A stretch of DNA of 64,000 nucleotides, taken from Kalaharituber pfeilii (taxonomy: Eukaryota > Ascomycota > Pezizomycetes > Pezizales > Pezizaceae). Both the position numbers and the translations under genes were made by a program. Under the pieces are notes generated by a model, which saw only the letters and a list, made by a program, of their open reading frames with translations, was not told where the DNA came from and did not search any database. The stretch is from NCBI GenBank assembly GCA_015179045.1, contig WHUZ01000005.1:62001-126000 (forward strand), written 5' to 3'. Shown here one piece after another: positions 1 through 11,566 of this stretch (within the stretch, counting starts at the first letter, position 1; each line of letters opens with the position of its first letter).

Positions 1-394
1 AAGAGTAGCGAGAATAGAGTGACGGCGCAAGCCAATTAGAGATTAAAAGAATGAGATTTTGTCGTTTGACAGCGGTCTGCCGTTTCTCATCCGTTTCGCG
101 TTCCAAATGGGGAATTCGTACTGAGATACCTATTCGGACTGCTTTAGTAAGTCTGTCATTCGGCTGACCTAAGGCTGGGCTGAAACGTGATTTATCGATC
201 CACAGCCAGTGACAAGAACGAATAACAGGAAACAATGACAGGAAAAAGCAAAGGAAGAAGAAACGCCATAGTGAGACTGTCGGGAAGAGCACAGGCAGCA
301 AGGCAACAGATGAACACACGAAGTATGTACAAAATGCACGAGCCGAATGCAACTTACTACATACCTTGAATACTTTCAATTCCCACTTTCCAGA

Positions 395-428
<34 letters not shown>

Positions 429-3425
429 CTGTTTGTTCGTCTTCTTCTTCTTTTTGTTTATTTTCCCCTCTTCTTTGTGCTTTTTCGTCTTTTATTTTTT
501 ATTTTTATTTTTATTTTTTTTTAGATTTTTTCTGGCTGTGGTATATTGGTATTTGCTTCTCTTAGTTCTCGATGGGCAACTCTAGCTCGGTTGCGAACGT
601 TACTGGGTAAGGGCGGCCTTTTTGATGTGTAAGTGAAGGTGAGTAAGGAGCAGAGGGTTTGTAAGATCTTAGAAATTCGAGTTGAGTGGAGGGAGGGGGG
701 GTAGTGGGAGCCTTGGGGGTTAAGAAGGGCTGGGTAAGGGCTCCTTTTGCGTGCCTGCGGTCCCTCACACTTACCACTTTTCTTTTTCCTTCTTCCCTCG
801 ACTTTGTAATTTTTACTTCTATTTTATTTTTTTTTAGCAGCAGCAGGCGACGGGGGTGTGGGTGCAGGCTCATGTGTGGGTGCGAGGATAAGTAATGATG
901 AGGCTGCCTGACTACGCAGCGACTATGCCGCGTGCGGCTAGTGTGGGCGTGTGTAATGGGGACGGAGCCGCGATTGGTGAGTAAGAGCGAAAAGCAGCGC
1001 AGATGCGAGGGCGGAGGGCGAGGGACTAGGCGCGATCCGGCAAGGCTCGGGGCTGTTTAGCAAATGTGAACGTAACATCAGCCCGGCTTTGCGACTGCAG
1101 CATCGATGCCATGGGCAGTGGAGCACCCACCACGTTCTCGCGAGGCTTGGGCTCGGAAGGGCAGGAATGATGTCGAGGATGGACGCGGATGTGATAGGCT
1201 CCGATGCTGAGCAAAGCAGTCTCTTCCTCAAACGCAATTGAGCAGCGGATTGACCGATGCAGGAGCCGCGCGCTGCCCTGCTTCGTATGTCCCAATGGTA
1301 CAGTACAGTACTAATAGAGCGAGCAGTCCTGGATCCTCTCTTAACGAGTCCAGCCGGCGTACGGGGAGAAGCAAATTGGCGATGCTTATGGGATAGTGAG
1401 ATTGTGATAGGGTGGCAGGAAGAGCAAGCAATGAGATGAGTAGGAGAGATGGAAAAGCCCACGAGTGGAAGGTCGCCTTGGCTATTTGGGTATAGTCTGG
1501 ACTAATTTGGGTACACAATTCACAAATTCTAAGACTTGAGAAGTACAAGGTTTTGGTTTAATTCAGCACCGGCATTCAGACATGCTGCAACCCGACCCAA
1601 GGTACAATATCATCATTGCAATGCGTTTAGTTCTGCACACCGTGCCTGGGACTTTGCATCTTCAGTCGTGAATTCCATAAGCACCCGTCGTGTTAGGAAG
1701 TTATTGCCAACCTCCAATTTCTCTTCTCCCTTTCCCCATGATATGACGCGACCTGAACCAGAGTCCATTACCAGCTTGTTCTGTCAGTTAAAACGACGCT
1801 TCTGGGCTCCCATTTCTCTCCCTCATCCAGGCGAACTTACATCCTTCGTCTGCACACTCCACTGCTCCCCTCCCGTACACACATATACGACACCCCTGCC
1901 AGATCTGCCAGCCCTCTCTACCCTTCCAGATCGCTATTTTGCGTCTGGGTCTTACTCAACTTCTAGCCGGCAACGCCAATCGGGAGGACTTCTCAGGCTG
2001 CCATGGGAGGGCAAGCAAATGGATGCTTTCCTCGGCCGTTTGGATTATTCATCCTGCTGAGACAAGCACAATTGATTACAAACCCTCCTTATCAATAAGG
2101 TAGAGTACTCTCATGAGACTAATCAATAAATATGAATCAAGGAACCTGCTAGTTCCGATCCCGAGGACTTCACACACGACATACATATTAGTGTAGTCGT
2201 TAGGGCCCAATTAAGGCATCATTCAATAGGTCCACATGATTGGTACTGTTGGGCTTCATCGTTCGATGGTTAAATTGTTGACCACAATTGTGTTCGTTAA
2301 CCAGCATGTTGAAATCGTCACCTCATAGGCAATCTCCGCCCGCAGATAATTGTAGAATGCGCGGGTAATGGAGAGCTATGTTCTCGTACTCTGATTAATG
2401 AATTTTCAGTGACAAGAGCCAAAACGTGGGCAAATTTCTTTCAAGGTAAAGCAGCCACACAAACACTGCAAGATCAAGTCAGCATTACATCCGACTTGGG
2501 CTGGATATTCTCCGAAAGCCCGATTTTTGCTTGCGCCAGCACAAAGTCTCACCATTGTCTGCATACTCACCCCACTTGAGTCGGCTGCGTAGTCAGCAAT
2601 ATATTTCCTTTTTTTGCACTTCGCTGTGATGCATGAGACTAAACTTTGCTATTGGAACGCCAAGTAATCTTGCCAGAACTCTCTTGATACCTTATAATAT
2701 TAGTAAACTCTAAAAGACACCACTAGCATTCTGCCAATTAGTCATGTAGTGATGGTCTGATTGCATACATAGTCACAGCAAATAACTCAGTCATAAGCAG
2801 TAGTCTGGTTCGAGACTGACTCAGTCAATCGGTTTTAGCCTCATGCCAAATCGGTTTCACTCTTCCGTCTTGGCCTGGTAAAAATGAAATTGTGCTGGTC
2901 TGCGACGACTTAGTCATGATGAGCATACTCTTGGCATAAAACTAAACTCTTGACCTACCGGTCGGTAACAGCTCAATTTGTTTGCTTGGAGCAATGAGAC
3001 GTGCCGACAGCAAATACTTCCATAACTTTTGGATCTGCTTTGCTTCCTTACCATTTGTCTCGCTTGCAGTATCCGTGTGTTGAGACTGGTGAGAATTTCT
3101 AGAGCCTTGGTTGCATGGATTTCTAATACACCTTGCTTTCCTTCATCGGAGTTAACTTTTGTTCTGCTTATCGGGTTTAAGTCAGGTATAGAGTGTTGTT
3201 GATCACGTATTTGCTAGTGGGACTCTATTCAGGCCATGTCATGGTTCCATAATAAGAAAATAAGAAAATAAAACAACCTATAATTTCCCTTATATTCAAT
3301 TATCATCAACAGGCCCTAATTTGTGTCATCTGGCTTGGCCACATGACTGTAATACAAAGCCCAACCCATAAAGTACTCTTCTATGTAGTCACGTGTAGAT
3401 TGAGAAGAAACTGGGGTATCATTTA
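1..3425. other. Intergenic region without a recognised gene
   Basis: Short open frames occur on both strands, but none shows a known domain or a convincing set of spliced exons. A run of 30 T lies at 399-428 and is followed by pyrimidine-rich sequence to about 540. From about 2,000 onward the DNA is AT-richer, with frequent stops in every frame. It could hold the promoter or UTR of a gene to the left plus the 3' flank of the dehydrogenase gene, but nothing in the sequence decides this. Confidence 0.5.
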
Positions 3426-5636
3426 TCACAACTTTGCTTTAACATTTGGAAGTACTTTGAAGCTGGGGGAGATGAGTGCGTCATATGTAGACTGGCTGAG
3501 CATATCGACTGGGGCAGGAACTGCGAAAAAGGACCCATGTTAGAAAAATATTAATCTTGTATACCCGGGGCCAATGGTGTACTTACCGACATGGCTACTC
3601 AAACCGCGGCAGTCGACCATTGTGGAGTCGAGTTCGGAGATACTAGAGGCACCGATCAATCTCATATCCATTTCTAGTTCGTCCTGTGATGTATCGCGGT
3701 TTTCAGCATCAGGCTGTTCTATGCCTATCCATATATCGGGTGCTTGATAATTGGAAACTCACCTTCAGCAGCTGCATGGCTCTCTCCACGCCTTTCTGCC
3801 CATATGCGCTCATAGCATAAAGGAAGGGCCTACCAATCCCGACGCCTTTGGCACCCAAACACAGTGCCTTCAAGATATCTGTCGCTCTCCTGATCCCGCC
3901 GTCAATGTATACCTCAATTTTATCTTGCCAGCCTCTAGCCCGCAGAGCAGGCATGACCTCTACGAGAATCTCGATGCCTGATGGGGCAGTATCGAGCTGT
4001 CTGCCACCATGATTGGATAGAACCACGGCATCAACACCATACTCCACAGCCTTTAGAACATCCTCCACTCTCTGAACTCCTTTCAATGCAATTGGCATCT
4101 TTGTAATCTGACGGAACCAAGGAATGTCTTTCCAGCTAAGGGAGGGGTCAATGAAAGATGATCTATTTCCTTATATTTTAGTCTAACATTGTTCCGGTAT
4201 ACATAAATACGCAACATATTTTCACTTACATCGCACGAGCAGCACCTTGACTCCTGTCAATAGCATCTCCATCCACCTTTTGGATGCTTGATCCAACGTC
4301 GTTAAACTTAGACCGCATGTCTGCCATACCCTTAGTCCTGGCAATGAAAACAGATGAGCTTGAAGCACCTACCTTTCTCTCTCCGGCCCAATTGAGGCGC
4401 ATCGACAGTGATGAATAAAGCCTTGCATCCCCTCGCTTCCGCGTGCTGCACGATCCTACGTGTAATGTCTCTGTTCTTGTTCACATACAGCTGTAGCCAC
4501 TGTACCTGATCACGTTGTCGGGCATCTACCATCTCATCAAATGAGCAAGAAGCCAGAGTTGGGAGCTATATATACACTTGTGCATCAGTATATCTAGCAT
4601 TTTTCATGCTCTGAAAGAAATCTCACCATCTGGATCACATTGTGTGTATGTGCAGCTCTGGTGAGGACAACCTCTCCCTCCGGATGTCCAAGCTTTCCCA
4701 ATGCCGTTGCGGTTACATAGAATGGTATCGAGCAATTTGTCCCCAGCATTGTGGTGCCGAGATCAACCTACAGCTGATTAGGCCCTGCAACAGTTAAAAT
4801 TTCCCGAAGTGACTTACTTTCTCCACATTGACGAGTATTCGGGGTCTGAACCAGATTTTGTGAAAAGCAGTTTTATTTTCTCTCAAGGTAATTTCATCAT
4901 CGGCACCTGACGAGTAGTAGAACCATGCGGTCTTTTTCATAACTTGCTTTGCCACTGCCTACACCAACTGGCATCAGCTAAACGCTCCTCTTTTTCATCG
5001 CGGGATTGGGGGAAAACCTCGAAGTCAGTCAGGTTATAGCATTGCTCCAATAATGGCATTCTCTTGATTCGCTCCTGTCTAGCCTTCTCCTCGGGATCAA
5101 CTGCTTTCTCATCCTGTTGAACTGTAGACATATCAACCAGACCAAGGTGTTTCGACTTGTCGAGGTATTTCTCTAGGGTATCTAGATTATCCACCCTCGT
5201 CAATTGGGGTTATCAGACGCAGATGAGCCAAGTCTTTTTACCTGGAGGATGTATCGGCTCAAATTCCTACATTCAAGTTGTGTATTAGCTCAAGAACAGT
5301 AATCAATGGCATCTAGACTTCTGACAAACCTCGGTCGCATCTTTCCCAGCGTATTTCAGGATAATCTTTGAGCCACCTGCGGGCAATTAGCATAAGGGGC
5401 TATCATGGAGCGGAGAAAGCGTGCCTGGATGTTCTGGTAGGAACTGTGTGAGAATGGATTAGATTGAGTTAGCTTCAAATTCACCAGATGCTTTTTGCGC
5501 AAGTTTATTTACCAACCTCTGTGACATCGTAAGCTCTCCCATGCACAATTACCCAGCAAGAGTCTTTAGAATTGTGCTTTGCGACTTCCGCCCCGGTCAG
5601 GACGGGCTTCTCTGCTTGCGAATTTTGCTGATTCAT
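3426..5636 (-). CDS. Flavocytochrome b2-like L-2-hydroxyacid (lactate) dehydrogenase with PTS1 tail
   Basis: FMN-dependent 2-hydroxyacid dehydrogenase fused to an N-terminal cytochrome b5 domain, as in L-lactate:cytochrome c oxidoreductase. The start at 5636 gives [15 protein letters not shown], leading straight into the heme domain (HGRAYDVTE, then the heme ligand motif [22 protein letters not shown]). The flavin barrel follows: [52 protein letters not shown], then catalytic [12 protein letters not shown] and phosphate-binding [20 protein letters not shown]. There are several short introns. The last runs from 3586 down to 3521 (GTAAGT to GCAG), and splicing it gives a C-terminus ending KAKL. 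This is a peroxisomal targeting signal of the SKL class. Reading through it instead stops at 3540 with ...RLIFF. No mitochondrial presequence is visible before the b5 domain, so peroxisomal rather than intermembrane-space location is inferred. The true substrate (lactate, glycolate or another 2-hydroxyacid) cannot be told. Confidence 0.9.
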
Positions 5637-6139
5637 TGCAGGGTGCTTTATCGTTGCGTTGCTTCCGGGCCTTATGTGAGCGTGGAATTGAAGTGCTCAA
5701 TGCTGGATATTTATGATCAATATACCCATTTATAACTGCAAGAAGCTTAAAGATAAGTGTCCATGCATTCCGCTATAATTGGGTGCGAGGCGCCGAAAGC
5801 TTGCACTTCGGTTTCGGCAAAAGCGACCCCGGCCCCAACAATCGGGGAGGGGGAGGGGGAGGGGGATGGGAGAGGGAAGGTTGCTTGGGGCGATCTAGCG
5901 GGGAAGTGGCACGCCGGAGGAGGGGCGAGGAAGAGGGGAGATTGACCTCATTGTGAGCTTCGCCACTACACACACGCGAAGGGATGACGGTGGCGGGGAA
6001 GGGGAAGGGGAAGGGGGGGAGAGAGGCCATGTTTGTACGGATCATTACACCATTGAGCCAAAAGCTTCAAGGCAGTGTGGCTCTATCATGCTCACGGCCA
6101 GGCCGTTGTCATACTTGCAGGCCGGGGCGGGGAGGGAGC

Positions 6140-6179
6140 TTGGCTTGGCTTGGCTTGGCTTGGCTTGGCCTGGCTTGGC
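6140..6179. repeat. TTGGC pentanucleotide tandem repeat
   Basis: About eight units of TTGGC follow each other, with one CTGGC variant near the end. It is short and uninterrupted, a typical microsatellite. The open frames reading through it in all phases are artefacts of the repeat. Confidence 0.9.
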
Positions 6180-6618
6180 AGCAGCCAGCACGCAACCGTA
6201 GAGCTGTACGGAGTACTCATACCAGAGCACTCGTACAGTAGAGCGCCGTGAACTGAACACTTGTCCTCTATCATATGTCTTCTCTCGGTCTGTTGGCCAT
6301 ATTTGCAGCGCCGGCGCTGTGCGGGTGGCTGCGGGGCTTAGATGGCCGTGGGCAACGCCGGGTCAGAACAATGCACTTCAAGTTGGAGCTCGACCTGAGC
6401 ACGCCGTCCAGCACACAGTCTGCGCCTCGGAGTGCGTATGCAGGTATGCAGGCATATCACGTGCCGTGTAGAGTACTTATCTTAAGTAATCGCATGTACG
6501 AGTGAGTACTCGGGTACTCTACAGGTGCATGGACTACTAGTACTGGCATCATCTCATGAAGAGGACATGCAGTAAGCTCCTGCCCGGAGAATATCATATC
6601 CCATTCTCCATATGATAA

Positions 6619-6912
6619 TAGAGAGATTGCGAATTGAAGCTGGCCTTAAAACCGGGCGCTATGCAGTGCATAGCGTAAAAATGTGGCAGGGGCAGTGACA
6701 GGGCATGAGAAAGAGCGTTGGGCCAGCCTGGCCTTAATACCTCCCCCTTTCTGGGCCAGTCTGGCCCAGAATTCTTTTGGCTGGCCTTATTAACAGGGGA
6801 GCAACCAGACTAGACGGGGGGTCGTCCAAGGGTCCCCAGTTAATAACTGGGGCTCCTGGTCCAGTGGCGCACCCCCCGGTTTTAAGGCCAGCTTCAATTC
6901 GCAATCTCTCTA
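6619..6912. mobile_element. MITE, non-autonomous Tc1/mariner-like element with TA target duplication
   Basis: Two perfect 36-bp terminal inverted repeats, at 6621-6656 and 6875-6910, start GAGAGATTGC and continue through GGCCTTAAAACCGGG. Each is flanked by TA (6619-6620 and 6911-6912), the target duplication of the Tc1/mariner superfamily. The element between the TAs is 290 bp and encodes no transposase. Its interior holds three further perfect hairpins with 9-bp arms: 6657-6675, 6751-6769 and 6834-6852. Perfect identity of the ends suggests a fairly recent insertion. It lies about 1.4 kb upstream of the Rab gene start. Confidence 0.85.
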
Positions 6913-7153
6913 ATGCTATGAACTACTGCCTGTTCACAGCCTCCAGCTGGCTCATAGCTCATGTGTATGCATGTGTGTGAGAAGTTGAGCGTGGGAGCGT
7001 GGGAGCTCCACTGCATATTGTTCTGAGGCTTCGAGCCTGTGGCTGCACGCGTTCTCGCAGAGCCAGCCATTCTAAGCACCACGGCGGGTATGTAGCATGT
7101 ATGGCCTGGCTTCCCGGGCGCCTCGTGAGCAGAGGCTCTCTTCATACTGTTCT

Positions 7154-7181
7154 CAGTGCACAGTGCACAGTGCACAGTGCA
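7154..7181. repeat. CAGTGCA heptamer tandem repeat (4 units)
   Basis: Four exact copies of CAGTGCA. Each junction creates TGCACAGTGCA, which is nearly self-complementary. It sits in the upstream region of the Rab gene. No function can be assigned. Confidence 0.9.
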
Positions 7182-7705
7182 CCAGCGCCCGCCCGCCCGA
7201 TACGCATTGGCTGCACTGGCGTTCTCGCACCTTCCCTCAGCTGCTCCATTCCATTACTGGCCCTGCTCTCAGGTCCTCCGCCGCCTCTGCCGCCTCCGCC
7301 TCCTCCTCCTCCTCCTCCTCCCTATCCTTCTCCCCTCCGCCCGCACCATTCTACTCAACCCTCCTGCCACTATGCCCGCTATCCCAACAATTAGCCGTAG
7401 CCCCGCCAAAGGGAGCATTTTCTTCCAATCTTTGATCTTCAAACATTCCAGCTTGTGAGCAACACTTCGCCGCATGCCAATACTTTCCTCCCCTGCTTTG
7501 CACCACAGGTCACCCAGGAATCTGGCAATATAAACGGTGTACAGTATTACTATCATTGAATCATTCTATCCCCCCCCCCTCTCTTCCCCTTATTCCCACC
7601 AGCTGCAAACAGACATCATAACCAGCCGCAATTTGCCTCCTTGTGTAATTATTCTTGACGTTGTTTCCGCTCTATACTTTTTTTTCTCTTTTACAAATTT
7701 TATAT

Positions 7706-7736
<31 letters not shown>

Positions 7737-8303
7737 CCCTTGAAAAGAAAAAGCCTCTTCAAAAAAGAAATGTTTTTTGCGTCCAATACAAAACATATAT
7801 ATATCTTCCCACAGTAATCACCAACGTGCTCATTCCCCAAAGGCATCTCACGGTTATATATACGTAGCAGTTTCCTTTGGAATATTGTTGCAGATTGGTC
7901 CTGAAACCACTTATTTTCATCCTTGTATTAAACTCTGGACCCTGGAAAACACCTTCTCGGGAGGCGCAAGTTTGTTCAACCAACGTCAACTATCTGGCGC
8001 CTTGACTGCGTCGCTGCCGGCCTGGTTTCAACAACTATCCTAAACTCCATAGCTTCACCGCGCTATTCCAGCCAACCTTTCCGGCTGCTACTTGCCGCCG
8101 ACGGAGTCCTAATAGTTACATTCTCAGTGTTTCATATCTACAATAGCGCAGCTGGGGGATTAACAAACTCACACGGCAACTACTTATTGGGGCCCGGCAA
8201 CAACCTTTTATTATTTACCTACTTGTAGACACACTCAGACCACTGAATTACCTCCCGTTGCCTCGCTCCACTGCATCCTGCCTATTGTGGCATATTCACG
8301 ACA

Positions 8304-9319
8304 ATGAGCACGAATCTGGAAGCGAAATTGGTTGTACTGGGGCAAGCCTCGGTAGGGAAAACAAGCTTTGTGATAAGGTACTGCAAGGGTACCTTTGATC
8401 CGGATTCATCGTCGACGATTGGGGCGTCGTTTCTGGCAAAGAAGGTGGTGGTGGATGATTGTGTTGTTAGACTCCAGGTAAGAGGCCCCTCTATCAGAGC
8501 TTACGAGCTCATAGCTAACTGGCTGATGAGAACAGATATGGGTTAGTGAACTTTTGTGGGATTCAGTATTCTGCCTCCCTTCTGGTCATCTAATGTTTAT
8601 GATCTAGGATACCGCAGGCCAGGAGCGATATAGATCTATATCAAAACTATATTATCGCTCCGCTAATTGCGGAATATTATGTTACGACATAACCTCTGAG
8701 GCATCGTTTATAGCAATGCACTCATGGTATGGATCCATCTAACCTACCAAAGAAAGCACACCAATTCTAACAATCCCACTCTCCTGGGGTGTTCTAGGCT
8801 TTTAGAACTAAAGAAGAATCTGAATAATAATATTATCATTCATATCGTAGGCACAAAAGCGGTATGTCACCGAAACTCTGCGCGATTGTGGTCCCGGAAA
8901 AAAACAAAGTATACTCAATATTGCTAACGAGTTTATTAATTAAAAGGATCTTGTCAACGCGGACCCCTCCAAACGTGAAGTCCCATTCGAGCGGTGTATA
9001 GCATACGCAGCCGAGCACCTCGGGGACGACGATAACCATGCCTGGGTTGGCATGGATTCCTGCCATGAGATCAGCGCTAGAGATGACCAAGGTAACTAGT
9101 TACTATATACACTTAGCCTCCTATTCATCAATGGTTATGTTAATGTCCGCTGTAGGCGTGGACGAGGTATTCCAAGTCATCACCCGCAAACTAGTCGAGC
9201 GCCGCGCCGAGATTGCGCGAGAACGCATGTACGGTACAATGGGCGATGGAGCAGGTAGAGGAGAAGGAGGGGTGGAAGCAAAGGGCGCAGGCACAGAGGA
9301 AGGGGGAAGGTGCTGCTAG
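8304..9319 (+). CDS. Rab-family small GTPase, with a 6-nt internal exon
   Basis: Rab-type GTPase for vesicle targeting, membrane-anchored by C-terminal geranylgeranylation (ends GRCC). Exons: 8304-8477, 8536-8541, 8608-8726, 8798-8861, 8947-9091, 9156-9319. Motifs in order are the P-loop GQASVGKTS, switch I around [22 protein letters not shown] at switch [17 protein letters not shown], then GTKADL as the G4 motif and EISA as G5. The two codons IW come from the 6-nt exon, and the flanking exons join correctly only with it. G4 reads TKAD instead of the usual NKxD. The tail after about residue 200 is glycine/glutamate-rich. The early part resembles Rab5/Rab22-type proteins while TKxD recalls Rab24 or Rho, so the subfamily is left open. 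Confidence 0.9.
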
Positions 9320-10386
9320 TAAGAAAGCAGTGCAGTGGAACAGGAGAGCAAAATTCGATGCAGATTTTACCTTAAGGATATATTTCCAGTTGAAATGGAC
9401 TTCAGGATGATTGATTGCCTGCTTCTCATTGAGGCGCTCTGGCTGCTAAAACAGCGCGCTCCGTATTCCGGCAAGCTGGAATACCCCAAGATATTGTGTG
9501 GACTTTCTTCCCAGGAGGTTTGAGATGGGTGGCATGCATCTTTTTTTTTTTTTTTTTTTTTTTTTTTCCTTCCCCCCCCTTCCGTCTTTCTGATCATATT
9601 TATGTGGAGTTTATACAACATCTGGTTGACGAGCATCCAAGTATTCACGACGCCATGAAGCTTTACGATCTTCACCAACCAATATTCTTGTACATTCGTT
9701 TCTGTTTTGTTTCTGTTTTTCTCTTTTCTATCTGACTACCCTTTATGCACATTGCTTGCTCGCTTGTCGTACTTAGAGTCTCTTGACAATCTAGTTTAAT
9801 GATGATATCAATACGTTGGAACCTTTTTGTGGCTTTTGTTGTGGGTACGCATATAAGTGACTTCAGCAGCATCGAGTGCTACATACTCGAAGCATACTGT
9901 GTGAAGCACTAAAGTAACAATTACCTTACCGGACAGAATCCACACAACCGTCTACAGTTTTTGTTCATCTACCAAAGCGTCGTTCATACATGCGTCCATC
10001 TTCCAACTGGAACAAAAATACAAACTATATCTTCTCCCACTACAATCAAAACCACATAAGCCAAGCCAGAGTGCTTCGCTGTCCCACATGACAAAACAAC
10101 TTATTCAGTGATACAGGCAGCACACAAACTTTGCGACTTAGATTTACGAATAGACCAAGTCGCGCCCAAGAATAGAGGAAAAAAAGTCGAAATCTTGCAT
10201 CCATTTAGAAACGAACACTTTCTAGATAGACATAACAGATATATATGCAATAAAACGTATTAGAGTCCAGATGCGCTTAGTGTAGCGTTAATACCTTGAG
10301 CTAATAACACCCTTCATCTGTCGCGAAAGATTGATTTCTTTGAATGGGATAATACTTCGAATTGGATTATAGTGATTTCCTCACTT
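9320..10386. other. Convergent intergenic region
   Basis: Lies between the 3' ends of the Rab and phosphoribosyltransferase genes. A 27-base T run occupies 9541-9567. From about 9,880 the sequence is AT-rich with scattered stops, consistent with two 3' UTRs. No gene seen. Confidence 0.5.
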
Positions 10387-11566
10387 CTAGTTCTTTTCTT
10401 GTGCGGCAGCAAGGCGGTCGTGCTCATCAATGTCACTGCGCTGAGAGTTAGTCCACAAAAGTAAATCAGCAGGGCTTATGCGGCCTTACATTGCTTCCCA
10501 TGGGTAGCCTGCAACAAATCGCCAGGTTAGGTATTCCCCAATGTCAAAGGCGTGGCTATCAGCCCGGGAGAACTTACAACACCAGACATCCTTAACAGTT
10601 TGAGCGGCAAGATATCGTCCTTCCTTAAGCATCTCCTCTGGTAGTGTTCCCCTCTTTTCCTTGTCTTTGTTCTACATCATGGCCCCAAAATTAGCCCCAC
10701 ACCCGTGCCACATGTCCAGCCAGTATACTGAAAGGAAGAATTCACATGTAGGACAAAAATGAAGAAGTTTGTCTTCTCTTCCTCCCTTCCATACTTCTTT
10801 GCCTGCTCCCGGACATCCTTCTCCAACTCCTGTACCGCATATTGCAGCGTAGTCCTCGTATCGTCGACCTCATCTACAATCAGGATATTCTTCCCAATAA
10901 GATCTGATCCCTTGATTGACGAAAAGTCTAGCCATTGAGTTCGGGTGACCTTCTGCCCAACCGCTTCCTCTGGGCCGCTATCCGAGAGTTTCTCGTACAG
11001 AGACAACCCAATGGCCTGGATGGGAATATTTGGAGAGCCGGGGGTCTTCAAGAAGGATCTATATATATTTATATACATGTGGCGGATTAGGGATTTTGAA
11101 GAGTGATCGATAAGCTGGGGAAGTTTCTAACCTGAGGATACGAGCTGGCACATAGCCTCCGCCTCCGATGCTAGAGTGACGAAGTCAGTAATTTACGTTT
11201 CACAACGGAGAAAAGCTACATGTTGACAGTCCTTGCGATAACTACCATACTGTTCTTTTACAAACTGATGTACACGTTCAAGGAACTCATCGAGGGTGCA
11301 TGTGTAAGTGCTAATATTATTTGACCGAAACAGAAGAAAATGCCAAAACGAGGAAAAGGTATACCGTACGCTATCATGAGGTTAGGTTTGAACTCGTTGA
11401 GTATCGTTTTACCCGCTTCCTGGCATAGTTTGTGTACCTGTTTGTATTCCGCCGCTCGTATTAGAACTTATCTCCAATCTCAGGTCCCGATCACTCCGCA
11501 AAGCATCAAAGATCCACACCAGACAAAACTGACCTCATTATATGTAATGTAAAGTCGTTGCACCAT
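10387..11566 (-). CDS. Xanthine/hypoxanthine-guanine phosphoribosyltransferase
   Basis: Purine salvage enzyme of the fungal Xpt1/Hpt1 type: base + PRPP gives nucleotide monophosphate + PPi. The spliced protein is about 240 aa. It begins MVQRLYITYNE, then VHKLCQEAGKTILNEFKPN, an IGGGGYVPARILR segment (PRPP-loop region) and the diagnostic PRPP-binding motif NILIVDEVDDTRTTL. The end is YPWEAIDIDEHDRLAAAQEKN, reached through a last acceptor at the GCGCAG before TGACATTGATG. At least five introns are needed. Whether xanthine or hypoxanthine/guanine is preferred cannot be judged by eye. It shares a pathway with Isn1 at 21928-23636 but is not linked to it physically. Confidence 0.87.

Larger units (their letters stand above)
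5637..8303. promoter_or_regulatory. 2.7-kb divergent intergenic region upstream of dehydrogenase and Rab genes
   Basis: This separates two divergently transcribed genes. It contains G/A-rich simple sequence (about 5843-5880 and 5994-6022), a TTGGC tandem repeat, a MITE (6619-6912), a CAGTGCA heptamer repeat, a CCT/CTC microsatellite (about 7265-7325) and a 29-base T run (7708-7736). The pyrimidine-rich stretch before 8304 looks like a fungal promoter and leader. No protein gene was recognised. Confidence 0.6.

Noticed and set aside
347..565. Phe-rich open frame over the poly-T tract
   Set aside because: Homopolymer translation with no domain. Similar frames over T/A runs at 7708, 9541, 40970, 42501 and 61964 were dropped for the same reason.
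5953..6274. Overlapping frames on both strands across the TTGGC and GGGGAA repeats
   Set aside because: All phases stay open because the repeat units lack stops. No protein character.
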